In this document: positions 1 to 12,287 of the stretch, piece after piece | Position numbering within the stretch: position 1 is the first letter of the stretch | Layout: each line of letters starts with the position of its first letter | From: Patella vulgata | Taxonomy: Eukaryota > Mollusca > Gastropoda > Patellidae | Length of the DNA: 64,000 bases | Assembly (NCBI RefSeq): GCF_932274485.2 | Contig: NC_065885.2 | Location: 1,555,001-1,619,000 of the forward strand | Direction: 5' to 3' | Position numbers and translations under genes: made by a program | Notes under the pieces: model-generated | Database searches by the model: none | The model's input: the letters and a program-made list of their open reading frames with translations, nothing else | Told to the model about the DNA's origin: nothing

Positions 1-461
1 CCATTTGGCCATCCAACCCACCAACTGTTAAATCAATATTTCTATAACAAATACTTACACAAACAATAACATGTATAACCACCACATATACCCAATTTTA
101 ATTCCCTGTATTTCATACTTTAATCAAATCATATTTAGTTCAATCAATAACTATCCAATAACTATCCCATCAATCAACAGTCTCATGTATTTCCTGGAGC
201 GACGTTTTAACTTGAAGCACTTTATGTACTAGCAAATGGATTCGAGTTTAATGTCTTTTCAACAATTAGTCCATCGACTTCAAGAGTTGATAATTATCGA
301 TATTCAGTTATAATGTTCATACTGATTTTCAAATATTTTTTTTTTCGATATATGAAACCAGTGTCAATATACTTCACATTTACGATGCTGATAATTATAT
401 TTAAAGAGGAATCTTAACATCGTACATGTACATTTAGTTGTAATTGTTCAGGTTGATCTTT

Positions 462-710
462 AAATAATGTTTATTTTAGTATGTGTGAAACCACCAAACA
501 TTTTAAATAATGTTTACTTGAGTTTGTGAAACCACTGAACATTTTGAATAATGTTTATTTGAGTCCGTGAAACTGCTGAAGATTTTAAATAATGTTTATT
601 TTAGTATGTGTGAAACCACCAAACATTTTAAATAATGTTTACTTGAGTCCGTAAAACCACCAAACATTTTAAATAATGTGTATTACAGTCTATAAAACCA
701 CTGAATATTT
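462..710. repeat. 42-bp tandem repeat, about 6 units
   Basis: Units share the pattern AAATAATGTTTACTTGAG, then GTGAAACCAC, then AACATTTT, with scattered substitutions between copies. AT-rich minisatellite in the left dvl intron. Confidence 0.85.
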
Positions 711-1634
711 TAATACGATCCTACAAACCATACTTGAATTGGATTTATTTCTTCAGGTGACAATTACCCTCTCGAACAACCTTTTGTTTATCACTTATTT
801 AAATTTATTCAAGCAGCAACTTTAAGTTTGATGAATTGGGCAAAATAATGTTTCCCATGAAATCATTGTAACTGCATCACAAAAACATTGAAACATTTGT
901 TCAAATTTGTACTAAAATCCTCTTTTCCATATAAAATTACTGATCCATTTCATGTAGAACTCAATTTCTTAATTATTTCCACCAAAACTTTTGATTCAAA
1001 ATTAAATAACTTTTGTTAAATTTAATCCTTTAGAAAAACTACTTCAGTTATCCTAGCTGTATGAAATTATATTTATGCATTGTCCTAATTACACACGACG
1101 CACACTTGTAAATCATTCATCCACATTTCGTATTATTTAAAATGCTATCAGTATCTACACGAAGTCATCCAACTACATGTACACTTCTAAATCATTCATC
1201 CACGTTTTGCATACAGAACTTTTTTTAAAACACTATCCGTATCTACATAAAGTCGTCCGACTAGTTATAAATTCATATCGTCTGTCTCCTTCAACAGTTG
1301 GACTACAAATTATCACAAGATCCAAGAGACATTCTGCTGAAGATAAATAATTGCTTCTCTTCAAATGACCAACACGGAAACATTATCAATTGGAAAAACT
1401 TTTATATGTGCATTGTACTTTCATTTTTATTATTATTTTTTTTTTAAACAAACAAGAAAAAAAATTGATCAAAACTCCCAACCAAAAATTATTGCCTAGA
1501 ATGTGCTTAATAACAGTAAAAAGAAACAAATCTTTGTGAAGTCTTGTATTATTATAATAGACAGGGGATCACCAAGATCATCAATTCACTACTTTACTCA
1601 TTTGAGACAAACTTAAAAATTCTTTTTTTTCATT

Positions 1635-1637
<3 letters not shown>

Positions 1638-1690
<53 letters not shown>

Positions 1691-1706
1691 ATCTATATAT
1701 ATATCC
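1638..1706. repeat. (TA)n microsatellite
   Basis: Nearly pure TA dinucleotide run of about 50 bp followed by an interrupted TCTATCTATATA stretch. It encodes only a low-complexity Tyr/Ile ORF, which is not a gene. Confidence 0.97.
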
Positions 1707-3537
1707 ACATGTGCAATGCAGGAAAGGTGAATTTTGCCTAGTCAGCAGGATTTCCACCTCCTCTTCTTTATATTCCAAAACTATCATGGATACTTTTACG
1801 TGCATGTTAAAGTGAGAATTTCATATTTTCTAAGAAAGCCAAAACATAATTAATTTCTAATGTCTTTTGCTCAATAGGTTGTCAACTCACTATTATACGA
1901 TCATAGGTTATCTTTCTCACACTTAAAAATCTATGACACAGGGAATAACAACACAATTACCTCCCTTGTTTTTCTATTCCCCCGATGGAATAGCTATCTT
2001 CATACGTTTGAATTTGAAGTTGAAAATGATATTTTTGCCAATTTCTCAACTGGCAATAGTGAATTATAGGATTATTCTTTAACAAGGCAGGACGGTTTAT
2101 AGATACCATCTATTTTAAGGCTTTATTTTAATATATTTTAAAAATATAACTTAAAAATATGAAATTATCGCTTTAATGCTTCACAGGTGAGCTTTGGGGT
2201 TTTTTTTTGTTCTATCCAAACAACTAGATAACCTCACAGATGCCGCTACCCCTGACAAGTGTAAACCGGGCTTGAGTGATCTTTTAACACAGAATGTCAT
2301 TCAAAATTTATTTCAAAGAAATGTCCCTTTAAAAACAAATAGTAATCTAACTATTGACATTAAGAGAAAGTTTAAAATTTTCCCTTGTAACTAAACTATG
2401 TGTAGACCAGATTAACATGTTAATGAGGCTCAATACCCTTATACTGTTACCAAATACAAACAAATAGACCAAGCTCTGTGTAGTCCAGGTTAACATGCTA
2501 ATGAGGCCCAATGGCTTGTACTATTACCGAATACAAACAAATAGACCACGCTCTGTGTTGACTGACAAATTCAGGGGTTAAAATGGCGGTTTAATCGCTA
2601 CAAATCAAATACAAAATTACATTTTTTTAAAAGAGCCATTCAGCTATTTGGTTACTTGTAACTTTTAGTACCTGTAGAATGCGATGAATGAAGTCCTTAC
2701 TTTAGACCAGGCTCTGTATTGATCAACAACAAATACAATGTTTATAAAATTACTCTTTTTGTTTTTAAAGGGACCATTCAGTTATTTGGTTATCGTACTT
2801 ATAACTTTTATTAACTGTAGAAGTAAATAAACTTTAAAGCAGGGTTTATGACGACTTTGTAAAACCAGTTGCAAGTGTGCTTATGTCGACAATAAATGAA
2901 TTCAGGGGGCTCATGTCAATAACTGAGAATAACCAAATTCAGAGCGTTCTGAAATGAATTTAATTATCATGTGATCAACAAAGTGGTGAATATCTTAGAA
3001 GAAGTACCTAAAGGCATGGTCGGTCTTGCCAGATTGTCGACATCGACATATTAAAAGTTGATGCATTTGTTAGCTTCGATTCTGCCTATATTTAACTTAG
3101 ATGACACATGTCTCTTACCATGTGATGTTATTTCCATGGAAATGCTTTGACGTTAGTTGTAAGAGCGCCCATGTCGACAGCAACTAATTGCCGCTTGTTG
3201 AAGTGAGTAGCAGAAAGTTAAAGCTGGGCAACTGGCTTCAACTAGTTGCTTTGAGTTGTAAGAGGTGCTCAGGTTCAGTTGTATACAGTTGAAGCCTGTT
3301 GCTCCCAGTTGCTGTAAAGTCTGTCGCTCTCAGTTGTAAGGCCGACATAAGTCCCCTTTTAAGACTTCGACGAATTAAGCCCTTCCCATAATTACAAACA
3401 AAATAGGTGGAAGAAGCACTATTACACTCTTGTCTAGTTTATTGTTTGGGAATCATTAATTTTGAATTTCAAAATTACACAATAGAAAATCTACAGAATT
3501 ATGTTTGATGAAGGCCCTCCACCTATTCCTCTGTGTG

Positions 3538-3805
3538 GCGAGAGAGAGAAATGGGGTTTAACATCCACTCAACAACACAAACTAGGTCATTTTGGGACTA
3601 ACATATGGTTCCAATTTATTTCAATAATTCGCCTGCACGTACACATGTAGGGATCTTTAGCAGTGAGAGGAAACCGGAGGACCCGGAGAAAACCCACGAG
3701 GTTGGACAGGCGACCCTACTCCTTGCCATTACAACTGGGGTCTTTAGCAGTGGGAAGAAACCGGAGGACCCGGAGAAAACCCACGAGGTTGAACAGGCCC
3801 ACTGT
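3538..3805 (-). mobile_element. SINE-A copy with internal duplication
   Basis: Minus-oriented copy of the tRNA-derived SINE. It opens with the GAGAGAGAGAAA tail complement and GGGTTTAACATCCACTC, then ACTAGGTCATTTTGGGAC. The segment TCTTTAGCAGTG through CCACGAGGTTG occurs twice in tandem (about 3650-3700 and 3730-3790). The tRNA-like head is missing. Confidence 0.85.
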
Positions 3806-4667
3806 GTCGCAAATAATACCGATTTATAGAATATGTTTGTAGATAAAGGACGATATATTTACAATTTATTTATTTTGTGCAAATGTCTATACCCATAACA
3901 CTCTTGCATATCTGATTACTAAATTATTCTTATTTTTTTTTTTGTCTCTGTCTACCCAAGATCTTTGTTGACTTCGAAACCATATATGTACACACGTCTG
4001 GTTATCTAATTGGGCCTTTATTTACACTTCAACAAACATATCTGACTGCTACAAACCAATTTAATCAACAGGTAGATTTAACTTCAATGCAATAAATTAA
4101 ATAAAAGTTTTCAAGTCAAGTCAAGATTAAGTAAATTTAATGATAGAATGAAGTAAGTAAATATATGTAGCTGTAAATCATGACTGAAACCATTAGACAT
4201 AATGACTAACTTAAACTCACATGTCAAACAATTTAAATATCATTAAAACATTTGAGAATGTATTTTTGTCCCTGTACATGTTTTTGAATAGTTGTCTTCA
4301 TTTGTTATCTTACATGAATAAAGTGAAAAGAAATGAAATGTGGTTTAAAATGTTTTTCTGTATCAAAAAGACTAACGAAGATAGGTATACGCCAGGGAGC
4401 CAGGGAGTGTACTTAATACAACTATGTTATTTCAGGCCCCCGTGTTCACAAAGCATTCTCAGACTTCAGAATTTACTCAACTTTCAATCACTGTTTATGA
4501 GAAATATCTTTCATCCAGGAAAACAGAAATTTGCACATAGTTTCTTATCGATCTATTTGATATACTAAAACAACAGAAGTTTTATAAAGGCTATATTTTA
4601 GTTATAATAAGGACTTATACCTCATTATGTGCAAGATAAAAATCATACTATTTAATTTAATGACAAG

Positions 4668-4945
4668 AGAGAGAAATGTGGTTGAACATCCACTCGACAC
4701 AAACTAGGTCATTTCGGGACTAACATATGGTTCAATTTTATTTCAATGGTTCGCATGCATGTATACGTTCTTTAGCAGTGTCAGGAAACTGGAGGAGGAA
4801 CCAGAGAAAACCCATGTGGTAGAACAGGAGACCCTACTCCTTGTCACGTAAAAGTGGTGAACTGAAACTATGCCACTAAACTCAATAACAGGCCTTATGA
4901 TCTAAAGCGCATGTTAAACCATTCGTCTAATCACCCCCTCCCCTC
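4668..4945 (-). mobile_element. SINE-A copy, nearly full length
   Basis: Minus orientation, from GAGAGAGAAATG to the head complement ACCATTCGTCTAATCACC. The element as a sense strand has box A-like TGGCCGAATGG and box B-like GGTTTCGATTCC, a conserved body, and a (CT)n tail. Confidence 0.85.
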
Positions 4946-6262
4946 AATAAAATGAAGAATGAATATGTTATAATGTTATAACAAACCAACCTTCCCCTCA
5001 ATAAAATAAGAATGAATATGTACAGTGTTATAACAAACCAACCCCCTCCCCTCAAATAAATGAAGAATGATGATGTTGATGTTCTTAGCGTTTAACGTCC
5101 GCTTCCACCGAAGGTGATATCGCAGACAAGTTCATTTTAATGATCTTAGCGCACGCGCAGGGGTCTTTGCTGTGGGAGGAAACCGGAGTACCCGGAGTAA
5201 ACCCACGAGGTTGAGAAGGCGCCCCTATCTCCAAGCCACATACGCTCACACCTGGGATCGAAACCACAGCCGCAAGCCAGAGGTGACCGGCCAACTAGAG
5301 GTCGAAGCATGACACTCTAGACCACTAGGCCATCCCAACCCCCATGAAGAATGAATGATATGTACAATGTTATAACAAACCAACCCCCTCCCCTCAATGA
5401 AATGAAGAATGAATGATATGTACAATGTTATAACAAACCAACCCCCTCCCCTCAATGAAATGAAGAATGAATGATATGTACAATGTTATAACAAACAAAC
5501 CCGTCCCCTCAATAAAATGAAGAATGAATGATATGTACAATGTTATAATAACCCCCCCCCCCTCAATGAGATGAAGAATGAATATGTTACAATGTTATAA
5601 CAAACCAACACCCTCCCCTCAATGAAAAGAGGAATGAATATGTTACAATGTTATAACAAACCAACACCCTCCCCTCAAATAAATGAAGAATGAATGATAT
5701 GTTCAATGTTATAACAAACCAACCCGTCCCCTCAATGAAATGAAGAATGAATGATATGTACATTGTTATAATAACCCCCCCCCCCTCAATGAAATGAAGA
5801 ATGAATATGTTACAATGTTATAACAAACCAACACCCTCCCCTCAATGAAAAGAGGAATGAATGATATGTACAATGTTATAACAAACCAACACCCTCCCCT
5901 CAATGAAAAGAGGAATGAATGATATGTACAATGTTATAACAAACCAACACCCTCCCCTCAATGAAAAGAGGAATGAATGATATGTACAATGTTATAACAA
6001 ACCAACACCCTCCCCTCAATGAAAAGAGGAATGAATGATATGTTCAATGTTATAACAAACCAACACCCGTCCCCTCAATGAAAAGAGGAATGAATGATAT
6101 GTTACAATGTTATAACAAACCAACACCCTCCCCTCAATGAAAAGAGGAATGAATGATATGTTTTTTAAGTTATAATAAACCCAGATCATATAATCTAAGC
6201 CCACCCATCCCCTGAAATGTAGAATGATATGTTTTAATATTATAATAAACCCAACCACCTGC
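4935..6262. repeat. 58-bp minisatellite beside dvl exon 4
   Basis: Roughly 15 clean units from 5345 to 6180 with the core ACCCTCCCCTCAATGAAA, then GAATGAATGATATGTACAAT and GTTATAACAAACC. More diverged units flank them (4935-5075, 6180-6262). Some units carry C10-type homopolymer runs. It ends about 40 bp from the dvl exon 4 donor. Confidence 0.9.
5080..5343 (-). mobile_element. SINE related to SINE-A but with a different tRNA-like head
   Basis: In the minus sense it begins GGGTTGGGATGGCCTAGTGG, followed by a box B-like GGTTTCGATCCC, then the shared CGTGGGTTTACTCCGGGTAC and CCTCCCAC body. The 3' end differs from SINE-A (ATCACCTTCGGTGGAAGCGG). It interrupts the 58-bp minisatellite array, so it inserted after the array formed or the array expanded around it. 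Confidence 0.75.
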
Positions 6263-6298
6263 CCTAAATGAAAGAATGATATAATAAAGTAATCGTAC

Positions 6299-6378
6299 CT
6301 CTTCGTGCACTGATAACTGATTCTGTTTCTGTACATGTATCACATGTTTCATCACGACTAGCTACGGATGCGTTCGCA
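6299..6378 (-). CDS. dvl: dvl coding exon 4 (linker, residues 120-146)
   Basis: An 80-bp exon with acceptor TTTTTCAG and donor GTACGA. It reads [20 protein letters not shown] then SVISARR, matching the vertebrate linker NVASSRDGMDNETGTESMVS. It ends one base into the next codon (phase 1). A 58-bp minisatellite array begins just past its donor, so the next exon must lie beyond the array, probably outside the window. Confidence 0.92.
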
Positions 6379-9300
6379 CTGAAAAATACACAAAATATAA
6401 TTAGTTTTAATTGCCAATGAAAATCAAATGAAATGAAATGAAATGTCATTTAATGCCATATTGTCATGGGTTCTTTTACATGCTTTTCAGGCTATCAGCC
6501 TGTCTTGCATTACTGGCTCTGAAATGGTTTAACAAAGTGAAACAAGGGCCATAACTCTAAAAGTTAACGGAAATTGTTGAAATTCAATGAGCTTTTTAGT
6601 TTCATAAGAATGATATATGTGGCCTGTAGAGTGTTCACAAGAAATTACAGACCAACGGACATGAGCGTTGACAATACATGTATACTGTATGTTGCCGTTT
6701 CCTTGTGGGCATACATGTACAACAAAAAGTTTACACAAATTTTGTTTCATCGCGTTTAATACTTTAGGCAGAATTTTCATCAGGAGAAAATCGTGTATGA
6801 TTGTCCCAGGTGAATATAGTGTTGCATACGATAGATGTAGTCTCGACATAATTGTTATTCGTCATTTCGCCTCATTATAGATACAGATATTTGATTTGAC
6901 TGAAATAATAGCTGTATACTGGGTATAATTAACCCAAATCATTCTTCAACAATATCTATTTCTTGTTTTAATTTACTAATTGAACATATTAACACATGGT
7001 TTATTATTAATTCATGCAATGTTTTAACGAGGATACTCGTCTTTAGCAAGCACTCGATAAAACCATGAACATAGCACCCTGGGTCAGATCTATCTTGGTA
7101 GACTGCAAGTTTTACAAAATCTAGATGTTGCTACAATGTACATTAGTGTGAATTCCTGAACTTATTAGTTTCACTGTCCATTCAGAGGTTGTTACACAAA
7201 GACACTCAAATCAAACCTCTACGGAAACCTTGACATTGAATGAACCTTGAACCATGCAACTTGATTATCACAATATATTTTCTATCGCGGAACTGATTGT
7301 ATCTTATATAGTATTTTTTTGTATAATTATAAATGTAGATACTTACTGAAATGATGGTGGTCTACTGTCCCCTATTCCCCCTAATCTTTCTGCCGGTAAT
7401 TGTACCACATCGCCAGCTTGTGAATCTGTACATTGTGACTGGGTATCGGATGCACTGTTCTCGGCTGGTACAAGCTGAAAATACATATAATACACAGATT
7501 ATATTTTAAAAGTTCTAGTCAATGTTGCACCTCCAATACCAAAATCCCTCAACATATACATGTAGCATATATTTCTGTCGTGAGCCATTCAGAAATGTTG
7601 CCAAAATCAGTTTTCAAAATTCCTGTATTGGCACATGGTTTTTATTACAAATTCCAAGAAAAAATCTGCAACAACAAAAAACAGAATAGCACACTATTGA
7701 GCTGTGGAACCAGGATTTGATGAAGGACGGGGAGGGAATGGGAGATTAAAGACCTTGTGAAGAAAATGTTCAAAAATTTCCTGTGAAACATACGTGATTG
7801 TATTTTATTGAAATGCATGTTTAATTGAAATGTTTAAACTTATGCTTTATTGAAAGGTTAAAGGTTGCATTTAATCGAAATGTTAAAAGTCATATTTTAT
7901 TGAAATGTGTAAAGTTTTATTTAAGTTTCGATTCAAACTAAAAATTTACTACTTTAAAGATGATTATTGAAATGTCAAATACATTAAATTTTAAAATATT
8001 AATACTAACCAGCAATCGTGAAGCATTAAAATTGAAAACATTTGTAACTTAAGCTAACTAAGATCATTTCATATGCCCCAGAGTACTTCTTTAATTATGC
8101 GTTAAATACAACTCCACCTCTCAACCTCCCGTCTGGTACATACATCTGTCAATCAAATATCACAGATTACGCATGTAGTATAAATAAAATACGTTTCTTG
8201 TATTAAATAAAGGATCAGGTCTCGTATTACCTAATTTGACACGTGTCATTGAGTGTAAGTACACAATAAATACATCTATTAGATATCAAACAATAGATGG
8301 CAGATATGACAAATCTCGTGGAATTTCACTAGGACTCAAGAAGTAAGGACAGTCCTTCAGTGCCGGATTTCCCTATAGGCTTGGCAGGCGGAAGCCCAGG
8401 ACCTCAAGATTTAGGGGTCTCTAGTCAAAATGTATATTTTTGACACTGTTGTAAGCCCTTTCGTACATGCACAATGGTCGACTTTGCTCATTCCTGTTAC
8501 TGAGTTACTCAATTGTGTTTAAATCACACTTTTATCTTCATCCGTAAGTGGATTAACGGAGGGCCGGTCTACATCTAAATCCGGTACCAACCCCTCCTAA
8601 TCTCACAGAATTCATAGAACATCTTCTAACAATTCTAACCAGTGATATTATCTTGAAATTTAAAATTCATCCAATTGTTTATCAACGATGTTATTAAAGC
8701 CATTTTTTGTTAATAGTAGTTCTTTATCCCTGAATAAATCAGTAATTTTCTAGAAGAATTACTTGAGACAATGCCATTTTTAGGTATCATTGAGTTTTAT
8801 TATTGTTTCTCAACCTGTCTGGAAATCAAACTATTTGGACTTTGTCATGATTGATTGATCCCAACCAGTCTGTGATTTGTTTGTGTTGCCGGTTTCTGTT
8901 GATTACAGTTCAACACATTTTTAATGTTTTTTTATTTTGGCAGCTAAAAATGTTTGTTTTAACAAATATATATTCAGTGATATTTTTTTGCCAAATAAAA
9001 CCCTGTTAAAAATTATATTTTTTGTTGCCTGACCTTTCTTTACAGACAGAGAGAGAGAAATGAGGTTTAACATCCACTCGACACAAACTAGGTCATTTTG
9101 GGACTAACATGTGGTTTAATTTTATTTCAATAATTCACTTGTGTGTAGGGGTCTTTAGCAGTGGGAGGAAACCGGAGGACCCGGAGAAAACCCACGAGGT
9201 TGGACAGGCGAACCTACTCCTTGTCACGTACAACCGGGGATTGGAAACAACGCCAGTTTACTCAATGACAGGCTTTATAATACAGCGTGCACGCGCTAAC

Positions 9301-12256
9301 CATTCGGCCATTCAATCCCCCTTTTCTTTAATGATACATTCCGTAAGATTTAGATACATGTAAACCACTGACAGATCCATGTTCCCGAAGCAACGACTGC
9401 AAGTTTTACAACATATACACGTTGCTTCCCGAACTTATGACTGTGTTATCTCCCTTTATCACAGAAATGTGAACAGTAGCGTCCAATCAGAGGTTGTGAA
9501 ACAACCACACTCAAGTCAATCATGGCGACCTCCATGGAAACCTTGATATTGAACTAAACCTTGAACTTTGCAACTCGATTATCACAGTTAGACATTTTAG
9601 CTGGAAAGCGCAAGACCTGGTATTCCGATGATCGAGGAATCTGATAGGCTCTCAAGCTGGTTCCGTACCCAATCAAAATTAGTGCCGGAATATGCGGGGG
9701 ATTACATGAAGGACTATAATAGTTCAAAAATATATAATGAAAAATGAATATACACATGTAGTGGAAATTTCATTCGAATTATTTTATTCTGAGCAAAGCT
9801 GTGAGTGTGACTGTTTGAAGATGCAGCCTTGATTGTTATTATCATAGCAAGGGTACTGGACAAAAGAGACTAAGTCTCGATTATATATTTTATTGTTCTA
9901 ATCCTTATAAATCTCAGCCATCCAATGTTCTAGTGAGTTGATTCTGAGCTTGTCACGTTAATAAATGTTTAAATAATAATTTATATAACATTTGAAGCCA
10001 AAATAAAAACATGAAATAGGCAGATTTAACTCTTGCATAATAAATAAACCATTCCTCAATCTGACATCTCCATATCACATACAAGTTATATCAATCACTA
10101 TAGATTCGGGATCTACAACTTTAAAGTGCCAATAAGTCAATCGAGCCAAATTAATTAATCGGCATCAAAGTCTTGTTGCGTCATTTAGGAATCCCTTGCT
10201 AACTACAATATTCTGAAAGATGAATCTCTATCTCGAATAACGTGGTACAAATTTATTCAATAATTTGCTAACGTGTAAAAAAAGAGTCATTAGTAGTGGG
10301 AGAAAAACAGGAGGCCTGGAGAAAACTCACAGCATTGGACGGATGACACTACATCTTGTCACGTACATCTCATGGCCCCTTGCAGCACTTGCATCGCCCC
10401 CTTGCAACACTTGCATTGCCCCCTTGCAACACTTGCATCGCCCCCTTGCAGCACTTGCATCGCCCCCTTGCAACACTTGCATCGCCCCCTTGCAACATTT
10501 CCAAAACACATTGCCCACTTGCAACACTTCTATAGTCCATCATCCCCTTGCAACACTTCAAAAATCCATCGCAGTTGCCCCTTGCAACACTTCAATACTT
10601 CTTCGCCCCTTGCAACACTTCAAAAGTCCATTGTCCCTTGCACCACTTCAATAGTTCATGGCCCCCTTGCAACACTTTAAAAGTGTCCATCGCCCCCTTG
10701 CAACACTTCAAAAGTCCATCGCCCCTGCAACACTTTAATAGCCCTCGCCCCTTTTAACACTTTACTAGTTTATCGCCCCCTTGCAACACTTTAAAAGTGT
10801 CCATCGCCCTTGCAATACTTCTTAAGTTCATCGCCCCTTGCAACACTTCAATAGCTTATCACTTGCAACACTTCAACAGCTTATCGCGCCCTTTGCAACT
10901 CTTCAAAAGTCCATCATCCCCTGCAACACTTTAATAGTTTATCGCAATCTTGCAACACTTCAATAGATCATCGCCCCCTTGCAACACATCAGCAGTTCAT
11001 TAATAATTCATATAACAGTAACAGCATGTACATGTAGGTTTTAACAAAACAGAAATTTAGATATGTTCAATATTGAGTCAGACTTCTCATCAAATCTTAC
11101 TGCTGTTTGTGAACTAAACATAGGATACATTCTGTGAGAAATCTCAGACATTTTCTATCCAAATTATGTGCTGTTAAAACAAACTTGAGATGTATCTTTT
11201 TTTTCTGGAGATAAATTCTTAAATTCTGATGAAAATTGCTTTCTCTCAGGGTTGTATTGAAACATTTAGTTTGTGCTGCATGAAGCAAACTATTGGGCGT
11301 GGTGACTCGAGACAAGAAATTTATAGAAAGAAGTACTTATTATTAGAGAGAGAGAGAGAGAAATGAGGCTTAACGTCCACTCGACACAAACTAGGTCATT
11401 TCGGGACTAACACATTGTTCAATTTTATTTCAATCATTCGCTTGCACGTAGGGGTCTTTAGCAGTGGGAGTAAACAGCGCGCGTGCTAACCATTCGGCCA
11501 TCCAACCCCCACTTATTATTAACTGTATCATAAGGTCTGTCATTTAGTCAACTGGTGTGGTTTCAATTCCATGGTTGTACATGTATGTGACAAGGAGTAG
11601 GGTCGCCTGTCCAACTTCATGGGTTTTCTCCGGGTTCTCTGGTTTCCTCCCACAGCTAAAGACCTGTATGCGGAAGCGAATTATTGAAATAAAATTGAAC
11701 CATATATTAGTCCTAAAAACCCTGTCTGTGTCGAGTGGACGTTAAACCCCATTTCTCTCTCTCACCCATCCCAAGAATAAAATGGAGAAAACTGGGCTTG
11801 TATGTAAGTTGAATCCATGTTTAAGAGTACATATACCAGAGTTAAAGTATATTATAATAAGTAGAGTATATGAAGTAGATAAGCTCCATTACCAGTAAAT
11901 ATATTATCTGTATATCCTACTCTAGCCATGGTATATATATATATATATATATATAACAAGCACCTGTCTCGAGGCATCAAACTCTTCTTTAACTTAACAC
12001 TAATATACTACATCTATATATCTCTACTCTCTCTATAGTCTATACTTCACTTTTAATACTTATATAAATATATAGGACAGAAAAAAATAAGCTAAATTTT
12101 GGTAGAAGTTGAACAGATACTGTGCGGTAAAAGTCTTTCATACAGTGTAAACAGGAAATTAAGGAATTTAAAATATTGAAATTAACTGATCAGCTCTATC
12201 CAATTCTCGCTTGTTTCAGACAAAGACAATGTGCCCTCTTGTAATTTTCTAATTTT

Positions 12257-12287
<31 letters not shown>

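Larger units (their letters stand above)
1..6298. other. dvl intron 4 or later (left end of window), repeat-filled
   Basis: No further Dishevelled exon was recognised here in any minus-strand frame. The stretch holds a 42-bp tandem repeat (462-710), a TA microsatellite (1638-1706), a twofold repeat near 2400-2560, an AGTTG-rich degenerate stretch (about 3150-3340), two SINE-A copies (3538-3805, 4668-4945), a SINE with a different tRNA-like head (5080-5343), and the 58-bp minisatellite up to exon 4. The intervals 711-1637 and 1750-2390 show nothing I can identify. Confidence 0.6.

Noticed and set aside
3605-3829. Recurrent ORFs with a [21 protein letters not shown]-like peptide (shortened here; also 9109, 41210, 56330, 60725)
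   Set aside because: All are the SINE-A body read on its minus strand; the repeat explains their similarity.
1-6298. Search for dvl exon 5 (basic linker ahead of PDZ)
   Set aside because: No minus-strand frame with an Arg-rich stretch and proper splice sites was found; not reported as a feature.
10265-10757. Cys/Gly-rich and Pro/Thr-rich ORFs on both strands
   Set aside because: Minisatellite translation in several frames; no non-repeat coding sequence.
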